Of a stretch of DNA of 8,041 bases, positions 7,749 to 8,041 are shown piece after piece; the first letter of the stretch is position 1; the number at the start of each line of letters is the position of its first letter. Position numbers and translations under genes: made by a program. This DNA comes from JAAYBG01 sp964411675 (GTDB lineage Bacteria; Bacillota_I; Bacilli_A; ML615J-28; CAG-698), in NCBI GenBank assembly GCA_964411675.1, contig CAYPLR010000049.1:1-8041 (forward strand). Direction: 5' to 3'. The notes under the pieces were generated by a model. The model did no database searches and was not told the origin of the DNA. It was given only the letters and a program-made list of their open reading frames with translations.

Positions 7749-7846
7749 TTTAACTTGCTCGTAACTTGATTTAGTGCTAATATAAAAACATAAAACATTG
7801 ATATTGAGGCTTATTTGACTTGTTTTTAACTTGCCTGTAACTTGCC
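7749..7846 (+). repeat. Five 11-bp iterons (core TAACTTG) in two phased clusters ahead of hsdS
   Basis: The 109-bp gap between the AlbA_2 gene and hsdS holds two tandem clusters. Cluster A has TTTAACTTGCT (7749-7759) and CGTAACTTGAT (7760-7770). Cluster B has TTTGACTTGTT (7814-7824), TTTAACTTGCC (7825-7835) and TGTAACTTGCC (7836-7846). The cores start at 7752, 7763, 7817, 7828 and 7839, so spacing within a cluster is exactly 11 bp, about one helical turn. Comparing the 20 bases from 7749 with the 20 from 7825, 18 are identical. The AT-rich spacer (7771-7813) has no clear promoter. The array ends 11 bp before the hsdS start. Phased direct repeats like this suit a protein that binds along one face of DNA, but recombination between clusters or RNA-level control are also possible. 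Confidence 0.7.
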
Positions 7847-7857
7847 AACAGTAAAAT

Positions 7858-8041
7858 ATGGACACCAAACTATTACGACAAAAAATATTAGATCTGGCTA
7901 TTCGTGGTAAACTTGTTCCACAAGACCTAAATGATGAACCTGCTTCAGTTTTACTCGAAAAAATAAGAGCAGAAAAAGAACGTCTAATCAAAGAAAAAAA
8001 GATTAAACTGACTAAGGGAAAAAGTGATAAGTCACATTATG
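7858..8041 (+). CDS. hsdS: Type I RM specificity subunit (HsdS), N-terminal part, cut by window end
   Basis: HsdS recognises the two halves of the target sequence and anchors HsdM and HsdR on it. Only 61 codons plus one base are present. They match the conserved N-terminus of EcoAI/EcoEI-like specificity subunits: LLRQKILDLAIRGKLVPQ (5-22), DEPAS (26-30), LLEKIRAEKERL (32-43), then a lysine-rich stretch leading toward the first target recognition domain, which lies outside the window. A full subunit is usually around 400 to 600 residues. ATG 7858 is the first start in this frame after the iterons, with a GTAAAAT leader. The gene is intact as far as visible; the recognition sequence cannot be predicted because neither recognition domain is seen. 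Confidence 0.95.
   Translation, partial: MDTKLLRQKILDLAIRGKLVPQDLNDEPASVLLEKIRAEKERLIKEKKIKLTKGKSDKSHY

Noticed and set aside
7749..7846. CRISPR array
   Set aside because: The repeats are 11 bp and tandem without unique spacers of 30 to 40 bp, and no cas gene is present.
7695..7991. 98-codon open frame on the - strand across the iterons and the hsdS start
   Set aside because: Antisense to the AlbA_2 3' end and to the conserved HsdS N-terminus; its translation resembles no family and its middle is simply the reversed iterons.

Overview
The window holds most of a chromosomal Type I restriction-modification (RM) operon, reading left to right, from what looks like a member of the Bacteroidota. 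The lineage call rests on AT-rich DNA, A-rich start contexts instead of clear Shine-Dalgarno sequences for most genes, and a TACATTTG box ahead of the first gene that fits the Bacteroidota -7 element (TAnnTTTG). It is an inference; no marker gene is present.

Layout: positions 1-264 are non-coding and hold a probable terminator of an upstream transcription unit (43-75), a candidate promoter (-7 box at 208-215 at the end of a run of eight T) and a perfect 10-bp-arm palindrome (224-248) between the promoter and the first start codon. Then follow hsdR (265-2964), a DUF262-DUF1524 (GmrSD/BrxU-like) nuclease gene (3005-4870), hsdM (4872-6293), an AlbA_2/Schlafen-like plus GHKL-ATPase-like gene (6300-7748), a 109-bp gap carrying five copies of an 11-bp iteron, and the first 61 codons of hsdS (7858 to the window edge). 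The first four genes lie within 2 to 40 bp of each other and are very probably co-transcribed.

How the parts work together: HsdR, HsdM and HsdS form a Type I enzyme resembling the EcoAI/EcoEI (type IB) family. HsdS chooses the site, HsdM methylates adenine, and HsdR translocates and cuts unmethylated DNA. The two interleaved genes are not needed for that reaction. The DUF262-DUF1524 protein belongs to a group whose studied members cut modified phage DNA, so it could cover phages that escape the Type I enzyme through base modification. The AlbA_2 protein has acidic residues spaced like the Schlafen nuclease triad, together with an ATPase-like domain and a C-terminal winged helix; it could be a regulator or an RNA-directed effector. 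Similar R-linked and M-linked extra genes are known from Campylobacter Type I loci.

The points most worth a second look are the phased iteron array ahead of hsdS, the Schlafen-like triad, the AT-rich DUF262 gene set inside an otherwise standard operon, and the palindrome and T8 tract in the operon's leader.
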